A stretch of 18,464 nt of DNA, taken from the NCBI GenBank assembly GCA_945861175.1, contig CAMATR010000005.1, forward strand, positions 1 through 18,464, written 5' to 3'. Both the position numbers and the translations under genes were made by a program. Numbering within the stretch: position 1 is the first letter of the stretch; the number at the start of each line of letters is the position of its first letter. Shown here piece by piece: positions 10,201 to 16,957 of the stretch. The notes beneath the pieces are model-generated. The model ran no database searches and was not told the DNA's origin. It saw only the letters and a list, made by a program, of their open reading frames with translations. Origin of the DNA: Chitinophaga pinensis (GTDB lineage Bacteria > Bacteroidota > Bacteroidia > Flavobacteriales_D > Crocinitomicaceae).

Positions 10201-10686
10201 AAGATTCAGTGTTGAATTAATACCTAAGTCTTGGTTGTTCCCAAAAGATACCCCTCTTGATATACTGCCTGCTTTGTTTAATTCCGAGCCGCCAAAAACA
10301 TCTTCCACGGAGTAAGTATTTTCAATCCTAAACTTGTCTCTCTCATCAACCTTTGTTGCATCAAAAATAATTGACGTATTGCGCCGGAATAATGTTTTTG
10401 AAAGATCCATCGGTAGCACTCTGAATAAAAAATGAAGAGAATCACCGCAGCTTTTTGTTAGCTTGAAGCGAGCCGCCGCGTGATCTAAATAATAATCCTC
10501 TGGCTGCAACTTTTGACTTCCACAATATAATTCAAAACTATTCGGATAAATCGATAAAGTATCTAATTTAATCGTATCCAAGGTATTCGCGAAACTCAAT
10601 TTGCGCTGACTAGTTTGCTGTGAATAGCCATTCAAAGTAAAAAAGCTGCAGCAAAGCAACACCAATATTCGCCTGTAAAAAGTCAT
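7237..10686 (-). CDS. Large outer-membrane beta-barrel protein with SprA-like motifs (1149 aa)
   Basis: The protein begins with a signal peptide (MTFYRRILVLLCCSFFTLNG, then YSQ). Around residues 138-166 it has GSISRGVSFGNNQDLGINS and soon after NLPIQPDGNTSKLQEFDQVF and LIAGDFWLNKP, motifs I recall from SprA and related Bacteroidota outer-membrane proteins; at 1149 aa it is far shorter than SprA (about 2400), so it is not SprA itself. The rest is rich in alternating hydrophobic/polar strands, and the last residue is Phe (ELRAFF), the usual signal for BAM insertion. Near residues 833-846 there is an EF-hand-like loop, DYNSDGVKDLNEFE, probably binding calcium. The ATG at 10686 is preferred over a GTG two codons upstream. 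The substrate is unknown; transport or a surface role is inference. It is divergent from the sensor kinase across 155 bases. Confidence 0.75.
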   Translation of the reverse strand: MTFYRRILVLLCCSFFTLNGYSQQTSQRKLSFANTLDTIKLDTLSIYPNSFELYCGSQKLQPEDYYLDHAAARFKLTKSCGDSLHFLFRVLPMDLSKTLFRRNTSIIFDATKVDERDKFRIENTYSVEDVFGGSELNKAGSISRGVSFGNNQDLGINSTLNLELSGEIAPNLKLLASISDDNLPIQPDGNTSKLQEFDQVFIQIYNDRLKLIAGDFWLNKPKGYFLTYKKRAQGLTASYRWSDDTLKVWKTELSGALSKGKFARQIITGVEGNQGPYRLRGNENEPFIIILAGTERVYIDGKLLERGQEFDFTINYNSAEVVFTSRNLITKDSRIVVEFQYSDQNYARSLVQTSTTYTSKKVDFWLNAYSEQDAKNQTLQQELTYSQKLLLTQIGDSLELAATNSIDSIGWYENQVLYKMVDSLGYDSVLVSSVNPDSALYRAVFTYVGSGNGNYVFSNFNALGKVFLWVAPIAGLAQGDYNPSRLIITPKQKQLVSSGFTYRIRKNIVLESELAYSGNDLNTFSAKDSGNDKGFAQRTKLTGVIPLSRDSLPRWQLETKAEIESLERNFTPIEQYRAVEFDRDWNTRNKGYTGNQIATAIGTNFKNSSFGNLNIEGQYFQIGSEYRGIRSATNGKWKQNGFSARWDGSYLSGETDRRNEFFRHRAEVTKDFKFLKVGYIDDHELNRFTGGQIALETNSYQFFDYQFYVSNGDSIKNIYKLFYRERYDQRSDSTMLSPVAKARTAGGEIRLTELKNQTLNIITSYRELKVLNPTLLNQTPENNLVGRIDHELRLFKSAFTWNNFYEVGSGLELKREFLYIQVNDGQGVFTWIDYNSDGVKDLNEFEIAQYVDQASYIRVFTPSNEYMKTYSNELNQSIYWRPERIWASKKGFKKFLSRFSDQVRVRINRKTNLFNGADAFNPFALQIRDTNLISSNYNLKNSLFFNRTSSIFGAEYNFQDLRNKTLLATGFDSKSNLYHELSFRWNIKKVITIEAKGQQGVKDSQADYTSGRNYSLNYFFIQPSLIYQPTTTFRISLDGRYAEKNNAALYGGELGILTEIGSTFKFNQAEKGSLQGSLKMVNIRYQGNQNSALGFEILEALKPGINYTWNIGYQRSVSKNLQLSIQYNGRQSENSRTIHSGGMELRAFF

Positions 10687-10841
10687 CCTCACGAATGTAC
10701 AACGTTCAATGCATAAAAATCGTGTTTACATCCTGAAATTGATTCTTGATGCGTTTAGTTATTCTTTTCTTTGCTGTTAAAAAACGTTAAGCTTCAATGC
10801 TAGGCTGCTGCGAAGATTAACTTTATTCCAAAGTTTCAAAA

Positions 10842-12467
10842 TTGAAAAAAATCAGGGTTAACCTAATTCTCACACTCGTCATAACAGCACTTTTGGCGCT
10901 ACTTGTTATTCAGGCATTTCAGACAACGCAGTTATATGACAGGAAAACAACACAACTTGAAACTAATCTCTCCAGCTCACTTGAGCGCATAGCCATCCGG
11001 CACGAAAAAGCAGAGGATATCCGACGTTACATGCACCTCGTCAATCGTGATTTTAGGGGGCAATACAAAGACATTTTAAAAGAAGAATTTAAAGCCTTAG
11101 TGTCTGCAGAAGAGGCTATTTCAATCAAAGACACTGTTGTTTTTGCTGATGGAGAATTGCAGAATTACCTCATTATTAAAGGTAGTTCATATGATTCTAT
11201 TACGGGCCTTTCAACGGAGCAGCGCGTTTTGGCAAGGGACGTCAGACAACTTAGAGATCTTTTTGACAAACAAAACAAGCAAATTCCGGACAATGATTCT
11301 TTGAAACTAACTATTCAGCTTGACCAACGCGTTGTGCAGCAAATCTTTCGCAAGGCAAAATTCGTGAATGACCTAATGGTAGAAGCCTTTAGAAACAATG
11401 TTTATGTTGCTCCGGAAAAAAGAATTGATGTTGCCTTTTTAGACTCAGTAATTAAGACGGAAATCGCCAATGATGACCTTCCAAAAACGTATCGTTTTAT
11501 GGTCACCACTGATTTTGGAATACCCGTTAAATTTGCTAATGCACCAAAAAGCTATGATGCACAACTTGATACCCTTTTGACAGGAAAAACAGCGCTATTC
11601 CCTAGCAATATTTTAGACGAAAACTTTTATCTGCACATCTATTTCCCAAAAAAAGGAATCTTCCTTGTTAAAGAAATGTGGGGTTCCTTTAGCGTTAGTT
11701 TGACACTGATAATGCTGATCGTAACAGCACTCATTTTCATGTTCAATACAATTGTTGCACAAGAAAAAATATCGGAGGTTAAAAATGATTTTATCTCAAA
11801 CATGACGCACGAATTTAAGACCCCTATATCAACCATTTCCCTCGCTTGCGAAGCCCTTGCGGACAAAGACATGCTAAGTCAAGGAACTGAAGGAACTAAG
11901 CCATACGTTCAGATGATTCAGGAAGAAAATAAAAGGTTGAGCATCCTTGTTGAGCGAATTTTGCAAAGCGCAGTTCTTGAGCGGGGCGAATTAAAATTAG
12001 TTAAAGAAGATGTCCTATTGAATGAGGTTATACATGATGTAGCGCAAAATGCAAAATTCAGAATCAAAGGGATTGGTGGAGAAATTCATTTAAATCTACC
12101 AACTGAATTGCTTTATGTTTCGTCAGATAAGATGCACCTCACAAATACCATCTCTAATCTTGTCGATAACGCAATCAAATACAGCGAAAAGCCTCCAAAT
12201 ATTGAAATAAGTTTAAATCGAGAAAACAAGAAGTTATTGTTGAGTGTTAAAGACGACGGAATAGGTATTCATAAAGAACACTTGATAAAAATATTTGATA
12301 AGCTGTATAGGGTTCCAACTGGAAATGTTCATAATGTGAAAGGATTTGGCCTTGGACTTAGTTACGTTAAAGCAATTGCTGAAATGCATGACTGGGACGT
12401 GACTGTAAAAAGTAAACTTGGTGATGGCTCAGAATTCACACTAATAATAAAAGATAATTATGAATAA
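10842..12467 (+). CDS. Sensor histidine kinase, TTG start
   Basis: A membrane-bound kinase of 541 aa. TM1 is at about 6-25, an extracytoplasmic sensor region spans about 26-280, and TM2 is at about 283-305. With no HAMP domain it goes directly to the HisKA helix, with phospho-accepting His323 in MTHEFKTPIS. The ATPase core has the N box NAIKYSE (N443), DDGIGI (471-476), the F box IFDKLYR and the G2 loop KGFGLGL (500-506). The start must be the TTG at 10842: a stop lies in frame at 10818, there is no ATG between, and later Mets would remove TM1. Its gene overlaps the regulator by 8 bases. The layout resembles Bacteroides RprX, but the signal sensed cannot be read here. Confidence 0.92.
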   Translation: MKKIRVNLILTLVITALLALLVIQAFQTTQLYDRKTTQLETNLSSSLERIAIRHEKAEDIRRYMHLVNRDFRGQYKDILKEEFKALVSAEEAISIKDTVVFADGELQNYLIIKGSSYDSITGLSTEQRVLARDVRQLRDLFDKQNKQIPDNDSLKLTIQLDQRVVQQIFRKAKFVNDLMVEAFRNNVYVAPEKRIDVAFLDSVIKTEIANDDLPKTYRFMVTTDFGIPVKFANAPKSYDAQLDTLLTGKTALFPSNILDENFYLHIYFPKKGIFLVKEMWGSFSVSLTLIMLIVTALIFMFNTIVAQEKISEVKNDFISNMTHEFKTPISTISLACEALADKDMLSQGTEGTKPYVQMIQEENKRLSILVERILQSAVLERGELKLVKEDVLLNEVIHDVAQNAKFRIKGIGGEIHLNLPTELLYVSSDKMHLTNTISNLVDNAIKYSEKPPNIEISLNRENKKLLLSVKDDGIGIHKEHLIKIFDKLYRVPTGNVHNVKGFGLGLSYVKAIAEMHDWDVTVKSKLGDGSEFTLIIKDNYE

Positions 12468-13152
12468 AACACTTCAAATTTTATTAGCAGAAGATGACGA
12501 AAATCTTGGTCAGTTACTAAATACTTTTCTTCGTTCAAAAGGATTTAGCACTGAGCTGGCAAGAAATGGGAAGGCTGCATTTGAATTATTTAGCAGCAGG
12601 CCCTTTAATTTTTGCATTTTTGACATTATGATGCCAGAAATGGATGGTTTTACATTGGCGAAGGAAATTCGTGAAATTGACAAGAAAGTCCCTATTCTTT
12701 TCCTTACTGCAAAATCAATGAAAGAAGACAAGCTTGAAGGTTTTGCAATTGGCGCAGATGATTATTTAACCAAACCATTTTCAATGGAAGAACTGCTCGC
12801 AAGAATAACAGCGATTGCGAGGCGAACAGATGCCACTGATAATAAAGTAGATGGAACTCTGCTCGTTGGTAAAATCAAATATGACCCTGAATTTCGACTT
12901 TTACACTTATCTGAAGAAGTGAAAAAATTAACGACCAAAGAGAACCAACTATTGCATTTACTAGTAAAAAATGAAAACGAAGTTCTAGACCGTCAAGCTA
13001 CCTTGAGGGCAATTTGGGGTGATGATAATTATTTCAATGGAAGAAGTATGGATGTTTACATTGCAAAACTCCGAAAATTATTGAAAGAAGATCCGGCAAT
13101 TGAAATCATGAATGTGCACGGAAAAGGATTCAAACTTTTGATAAAAGATTAA
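12460..13152 (+). CDS. OmpR-family response regulator
   Basis: The 230-aa protein is the cognate regulator of the kinase just upstream, overlapping it through ATGAATAA. The receiver domain (1-120) has acidic residues Glu11, Asp12 and Asp13, phospho-accepting Asp55 in CIFDIMMPEMDG, Thr83 in FLTAK and Lys105 in LTKPF, so all key residues are present. The C-terminal half (about 135-228) is a winged-helix DNA-binding domain, with LTTKENQLLHLLVKN, AIWGDD and the NGRSMDVYIAKLRKLL recognition-helix region. It is similar in layout to RprY. Target genes are unknown. Its stop codon marks the left edge of the foreign-looking segment. Confidence 0.94.
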   Translation: MNKTLQILLAEDDENLGQLLNTFLRSKGFSTELARNGKAAFELFSSRPFNFCIFDIMMPEMDGFTLAKEIREIDKKVPILFLTAKSMKEDKLEGFAIGADDYLTKPFSMEELLARITAIARRTDATDNKVDGTLLVGKIKYDPEFRLLHLSEEVKKLTTKENQLLHLLVKNENEVLDRQATLRAIWGDDNYFNGRSMDVYIAKLRKLLKEDPAIEIMNVHGKGFKLLIKD

Positions 13153-13235
13153 AATGGCTTCGTATTCTTTGCCTTGTTAGCACGCATGACCTTCGAGGTG
13201 ACCTCCTTTTTCGGGATAGGTGCTCGACCGACGCA
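13153..13235 (-). pseudogene. Possible N-terminal remnant of a Vsr-type endonuclease
   Basis: Reading the minus strand from about 13235, the frame gives VGRAPIPKKE and then VTSKVMRANKAKNTKP, followed by Phe and a stop at 13151-13149 that belong to the response-regulator end. The M-R-x-N-K-x-K-N-T-K-P pattern resembles the conserved N-terminus of very-short-patch repair (Vsr) endonucleases, where the next residue is normally Glu. The frame is open upstream to about 13287 but has no ATG; an ATG at 13239-13237 is in another frame. If right, only about 27 codons survive, cut exactly where the regulator gene ends. Vsr normally accompanies a cytosine methyltransferase, and none is present. The recognition is from memory of the family consensus and the fragment is short, so it is tentative. 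Confidence 0.4.
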
Positions 13236-13297
13236 TAAGTATTCGTGGGCTGACTCTTTTCGCTTACTTCTCAATTGGAAAAAAATATTTCAACACC

Positions 13298-13316
13298 AAG
13301 TATACAACTTATACTT
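13298..13316. promoter_or_regulatory. Inverted repeat upstream of the nuclease gene
   Basis: AAGTATA (13298-13304) and TATACTT (13310-13316) form a perfect 7-bp inverted repeat around CAACT, 67 bases before the nuclease ATG. The size and symmetry would suit a dimeric repressor operator, although no regulator gene lies in the segment. No clear TTTG/TAnnTTTG promoter pair was found in this leader; the nearest -7-like sequence is TAATTTTA just downstream of the repeat. Confidence 0.3.
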
Positions 13317-13382
13317 CAATTTTATAATTTTACATTGTTGCGATCGATAACGCTATGCGACAACTTTTTAAATTCGATCGTA

Positions 13383-15437
13383 ATGACCAACAAAGAAAAA
13401 AAAGAAGCGCTTGATAAAGCGTTCAATAATGGTGATAACATCACCGCATTCCATTTATTATTTGAACTTCCTGCTTATGAGATCTATTCGGTCCTTAGCA
13501 AAAATGGTGTTTTTAAGGACAAGCAAGTCCTTAAGGAACTCTTTGGTACTTTCACGATCCAAGAACATACAAGGGTGTTCACGCCTTATGTGGAAGAATT
13601 CATCCTTAACCATTATTTGAAGTTCTCTGCACCTAATAGTGTTTTTGAAGAATTCCTCGTAGTCAACTATCCTGAGCAGTTCATTAATGCCATTCGAACA
13701 GATCGATCATTCATGGACATTAATAATTTCGAACGCCTTTCTTCTTTAAACTGGCCCTCTGATCATTCGTCCCACCTTCACGTCTGGAAAGAGATCCGTT
13801 CAATGGAACAAGACCTCTGGGACAAGGTCGAACAAGAATGTCGGGCATTTTCGGAGTTGCCAATAGAGATAAAACTGGTCGAACTCACTTTTTGGATCGA
13901 AAGCGAGCTATTCAATGATCCATCATCTGAAAACAATGAACACCTTTGTCATTGCTATAATCTCATCATTACATCGGCCCTTAGCTCCATCGATCAGAAA
14001 AAGGATCTAGACTTCCAACTCATGAAAACTAGCCTTTATGATCTGTTGAACTATGAAAAGATCGAACAAAGAGACTATTTTGAAATCGTTTCTGAATGGA
14101 TATCTTTTAGAGATGGCCTACTCGCTTCTTATAGTTTTGACAGGAACTTCAAACCTGTAATCAAGGATGGGAAGATCGGCCTTCAGATCTCTTCGCAGGA
14201 AAACTACACGAAATGGCACTTGGACGGGTTGAGGTATCGTTTGAATGAAAGCCGCTATACTATGCGTGCTACTAATATTGTAGCCCATAAAATTTCCATA
14301 GGGGGGCTCTCTCTACCGGAGGGAATATCCGAAATAGACCGCAGTATCAATGAAGAAGTATTTCGTAGATCATGGAAAGGGATGCTGTACTTGAACGATC
14401 TGTACTTGTCAACCTTGAAATACAGAAATAGTAAAGTGCATCTTTCAAAGCCAATAAACCTTTTGACAGGATATTCCTGGAATCGTTTCGATCGATACAA
14501 CAAACCACTTCAACTTTTGAAAGCTCAGGGAGCAAGTTTCTTTCAAAGTTGTTTGACGTTAATGTCTCACTGGTTCAGAAAGTCCATCCAAGAAAATAGA
14601 ACTTATAATATTCCAAGTCCTTATTACTATGAAAGTTTTGATGACACAGCTTTAACTTTCAAATCCTTTGAGGAGTTCAAAATGGACCAAGATGAGTCCA
14701 AAAGTTTTGTAGAGATCTTCAGTTACCTAATCCCTCAAAAAGAGTTCGATCGATGGAATATCTATTACGATGTGCAAAAGACACCTTTTGTTAAGATCGG
14801 TAGGTATCTTTTCTGCCCTCTATCTTTCGTCACCTACAATGAATGGTTCTACAGTTTAGGGCAACGGGCTCTTGATATCATTAACAGAATACCCAAGAAG
14901 AAATATCCCAACCAACGAACATGGGAAGAGTGCGAGCGAAAACGTACATCCGATGAAATGGAAAAAGGGTTAGCTGAACAGTTCTCAAATAGAGGCTGGA
15001 CTGCTAAAGTTATCACTGATGAGGAATCAAGCTCCTTGGATGGAGACATTGACCTGTTCATTCAGGATAACGATACCCAATTGCTCATCCAATTGAAACG
15101 AACCGTTTTGAAGCTTGATCTGGAAGATGCTTTGAAAGAACGTTTTGAAACCGATCTTAAAGCAGCCGGACAGATCAATGAAATGATAAGAGCTGCTGCC
15201 GTACACCCTAACAATTTGAAATTTGAAATTCTTCCGGATGCAAAGAAATGGATCGTATCTACCTCCTTTGAGGGAACATTGGATACGATCGATGGATGCC
15301 GAAAGATAAACTACTTCGACCTTATATGGGCTCTAGAGAATTCTAACCTTCATTTCGAAACATTGAACGAACTGATCGAATACATGGAACGTGACGGACC
15401 CTTTAAAGATGGTGAGATCCTTTTGACCTTGCTTTGA
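13383..15437 (+). CDS. Large uncharacterised protein with C-terminal PD-(D/E)XK-type nuclease domain
   Basis: I do not recognise this family over most of its 684 residues. Residues 1-500 appear largely helical, without a P-loop, signal peptide or membrane segment, so it is probably cytosolic. The C-terminal 170 residues carry a restriction-endonuclease-like core: a helix with Glu527 and Glu532 (EMEKGLAEQF), then SSLDGDIDLF with Asp557, then LLIQLKR with Gln570 and Lys572. This D-x12-Q-x-K arrangement is the metal-binding and catalytic signature of PD-(D/E)XK enzymes such as the Mrr/NERD-like groups. The ATG at 13383 is preferred; a TTG at 13275 would add 36 residues rich in rare-looking AT codons. 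Ile is mostly ATC, unlike the flanking genes. It lies 50 bases ahead of the viperin on the same strand, suggesting an antiviral role; that is inference. Confidence 0.75.
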   Translation: MTNKEKKEALDKAFNNGDNITAFHLLFELPAYEIYSVLSKNGVFKDKQVLKELFGTFTIQEHTRVFTPYVEEFILNHYLKFSAPNSVFEEFLVVNYPEQFINAIRTDRSFMDINNFERLSSLNWPSDHSSHLHVWKEIRSMEQDLWDKVEQECRAFSELPIEIKLVELTFWIESELFNDPSSENNEHLCHCYNLIITSALSSIDQKKDLDFQLMKTSLYDLLNYEKIEQRDYFEIVSEWISFRDGLLASYSFDRNFKPVIKDGKIGLQISSQENYTKWHLDGLRYRLNESRYTMRATNIVAHKISIGGLSLPEGISEIDRSINEEVFRRSWKGMLYLNDLYLSTLKYRNSKVHLSKPINLLTGYSWNRFDRYNKPLQLLKAQGASFFQSCLTLMSHWFRKSIQENRTYNIPSPYYYESFDDTALTFKSFEEFKMDQDESKSFVEIFSYLIPQKEFDRWNIYYDVQKTPFVKIGRYLFCPLSFVTYNEWFYSLGQRALDIINRIPKKKYPNQRTWEECERKRTSDEMEKGLAEQFSNRGWTAKVITDEESSSLDGDIDLFIQDNDTQLLIQLKRTVLKLDLEDALKERFETDLKAAGQINEMIRAAAVHPNNLKFEILPDAKKWIVSTSFEGTLDTIDGCRKINYFDLIWALENSNLHFETLNELIEYMERDGPFKDGEILLTLL

Positions 15438-15445
15438 TACAATTG

Positions 15446-15487
15446 ACGACTTGTCTCCTCCGGGAATAACCTTAAAAAACAAGTCGT
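15446..15487 (+). promoter_or_regulatory. 9-bp perfect inverted repeat touching the viperin start codon
   Basis: ACGACTTGT (15446-15454) and ACAAGTCGT (15479-15487) are perfect complements separated by 24 bases. The second arm ends at the base before the viperin ATG (15488). In RNA this would be a stem-loop holding the ribosome-binding region; in DNA it could be an operator. It occupies most of the 50-base gap between nuclease and viperin. No Shine-Dalgarno sequence is visible outside it. Confidence 0.5.
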
Positions 15488-16366
15488 ATGAAAAAAGTAA
15501 GTATCCCAGCGGTCAATTACCATTTGTGGGAACCGTGCAACATGCGTTGCCATTTCTGCTTCGCAACCTTCCAGGATGTGAAGAGCACCCTTCTTCCGAA
15601 AGGACATCTTCCAAAAGAGGAATCCATCAAGGTAGTGAAGGCCATTGCTGAGCATGGCTTTGAGAAGATCACCTTTGCCGGTGGTGAACCGACCTCGTGT
15701 CCGTGGCTCGATGAACTGATCAGAACTGCCAAAGAAGCAGGGATGACAACTACCATCGTGACAAATGGCACCCGTTTGGACCGTGAGTTCCTGGAAAGGA
15801 ACCGTCCCTACCTAGATTGGATCGCACTGAGCGTGGACAGCTTGGACCACGACACGAACCTTCGCATGGGCAGAGCGGTAGCCGGGAAGCGCACGATCGC
15901 ACGGGAACGCTATCTGGAACTGATCAGTGATATCCATGAGTTCGGATATGGCCTGAAGATCAATACGGTCGTGAACAGTCACAACAACAGTGAGAAATTC
16001 GATGACCTGATCCTTCATGCGCGACCGCGACGTTGGAAGATCTTCCAGGTCACTCCTATTGCTGGTCAGAACGATGGCAAAGTGGAGGGATTTCTGATCC
16101 CTCGACAGGAGTTCAATGCTTTCATCGAGCGTCATCGACACCTCAGCTTCGTTACCACCCTCGTACCTGAGAACGAGGAACAGATCATTGGCTCCTATGC
16201 CATGATCGATCCGGCAGGAAGGTTCTTCGATGATGCGGAAGGTACTCACCGATACAGCGAACCCATCCTGACCGTTGGCGTGGAACAAGCGTTCGCACAA
16301 GTCGCTCCCGATCCAGATAAGTTCCTGGAGCGCGGAGGTCAGTATGATTGGAAATTGAAGAAATAA
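15488..16366 (+). CDS. Prokaryotic viperin (radical SAM ddh-nucleotide synthase, antiviral)
   Basis: Viperins use SAM and a [4Fe-4S] cluster to turn an NTP into a 3'-deoxy-3',4'-didehydro-NTP that blocks viral RNA synthesis. The 292-aa product has the cluster motif C17-x3-C21-x2-C24 within NYHLWEPCNMRCHFCF, matching the NYHL...CNYKCGFCF start of human viperin. GGEP follows at 65-68, then LSVDS (114-118), N124 with GR (128-129), KINTVVN (157-163) and RWKIFQ (182-187), all at viperin spacing. The C-terminal block, GSYAMID, ILTVGVEQA and FLERGGQYDW (279-288), is diagnostic of viperin rather than other radical SAM enzymes. It lacks the membrane helix of animal viperin, as bacterial ones do. Which NTP it uses cannot be read here; no nucleotide kinase is adjacent. 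Its DNA is much richer in GC than neighbouring genes (39 of 60 bases at 15841-15900), suggesting transfer. Confidence 0.93.
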   Translation: MKKVSIPAVNYHLWEPCNMRCHFCFATFQDVKSTLLPKGHLPKEESIKVVKAIAEHGFEKITFAGGEPTSCPWLDELIRTAKEAGMTTTIVTNGTRLDREFLERNRPYLDWIALSVDSLDHDTNLRMGRAVAGKRTIARERYLELISDIHEFGYGLKINTVVNSHNNSEKFDDLILHARPRRWKIFQVTPIAGQNDGKVEGFLIPRQEFNAFIERHRHLSFVTTLVPENEEQIIGSYAMIDPAGRFFDDAEGTHRYSEPILTVGVEQAFAQVAPDPDKFLERGGQYDWKLKK

Positions 16367-16917
16367 TGGAAGCAAAAAGAATGATCATGAGAAAAGAAAG
16401 AATGAACCTATATACAGCATGTCAACAATACGTCAATCAGAAGGTCGAATTGAAAAAGGTCCAGAGCAAGAAAAACGAGGCTGTCGATCTCGAACATTTC
16501 GAGGAGGCAGCTGCGCTTTATGAAAAAGAGAAAGAGCTCAGTGAGAAGCTCATCTCCATGTGCTCAGACCTTGAAAAAGCCATAGCCGATCCAGAGGGGA
16601 TCGGTGTATCCATCCTAACGCTATTCCCTTTCCGGCGTTCACTCTTCGAAGAGCCGAAACCGACAGCTAATAGAGGTAGGGATCGGTATTACCTTCAAAT
16701 GATCGCTTGGGAAAGTGGTGGTCGTTGCAATTCGGATAGGCTTTGCTTACTCGAATACTTCGCTATTGAGAACTGGACAGAGTTCTTCATGGAGCGCAAG
16801 GAATGGTTGGAAAAGTGCCTACAAGAAGGTAACCGCAGTTACGCGGATCGAATGGTCATGGAAAAGGAGCTCCGGCAGATAAAGCGGGACCTCTTCAACA
16901 CGCCGAAACATCAGTAA
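16366..16917 (+). CDS. Coiled-coil protein with UVR-like motif, coupled to viperin
   Basis: The family of this 183-aa protein is not recognised. Residues 25-75 are a charged coiled coil; within it EAVDLEHFEEAAALYEKEKE (38-57) fits the UVR motif, a helical hairpin used for protein contacts in UvrB, UvrC, ClpC and McsA. Residues 80-100 contain a short hydrophobic stretch, and 135-180 form further charged helices. There is no enzyme motif, signal peptide or transmembrane segment. The ATG at 16366 shares its A with the viperin stop (TAATG), so translation is probably coupled; an in-frame TTG at 16348 lies inside viperin and is less likely. Close coupling points to a job with the viperin or the upstream nuclease, for instance as adaptor, but this is inference. 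Confidence 0.7.
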   Translation: MEAKRMIMRKERMNLYTACQQYVNQKVELKKVQSKKNEAVDLEHFEEAAALYEKEKELSEKLISMCSDLEKAIADPEGIGVSILTLFPFRRSLFEEPKPTANRGRDRYYLQMIAWESGGRCNSDRLCLLEYFAIENWTEFFMERKEWLEKCLQEGNRSYADRMVMEKELRQIKRDLFNTPKHQ

Positions 16918-16956
16918 AAAAATGGATCCTCATCCCCGGGAAAACTGGGGATGGGG
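16916..16956 (-). terminator. Intrinsic terminator between the defence genes and the convergent zinc-knuckle gene
   Basis: CATCCCC (16931-16937) pairs with GGGGATG (16947-16953), and three further pairs (one of them T-G) extend the stem to 16928-16956 around a 9-base loop. On the minus strand the hairpin is followed after a few bases by seven Ts (plus-strand A run 16916-16922), suiting termination of the minus-strand gene ending at 16958. On the plus strand the hairpin lacks a T tract but could still help stop transcription from the viperin side. Confidence 0.6.
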
Positions 16957-16957
16957 T

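Noticed and set aside
10818..10825. TAACTTTA as a -7 element for the sensor kinase
   Set aside because: It has one mismatch and lacks a TTTG 19-20 bases upstream, so it is not supported.
13195..13210. GAGGTGACCTC followed by CTTTTT as a terminator for the two-component genes
   Set aside because: The palindrome leaves a one-base loop, which cannot form a hairpin, and it overlaps the possible Vsr remnant.
13513..13534. Perfect 8-bp inverted repeat (TTAAGGAC...GTCCTTAA) early in the nuclease gene
   Set aside because: It lies within well-behaved coding sequence, and a repeat of this size can arise by chance in 18 kb; I see no functional context.
14255..14535. Minus-strand ORFs inside the nuclease gene and similar ones inside viperin (for example 15812-16375)
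   Set aside because: They overlap strongly supported genes on the plus strand and encode no recognisable domain.
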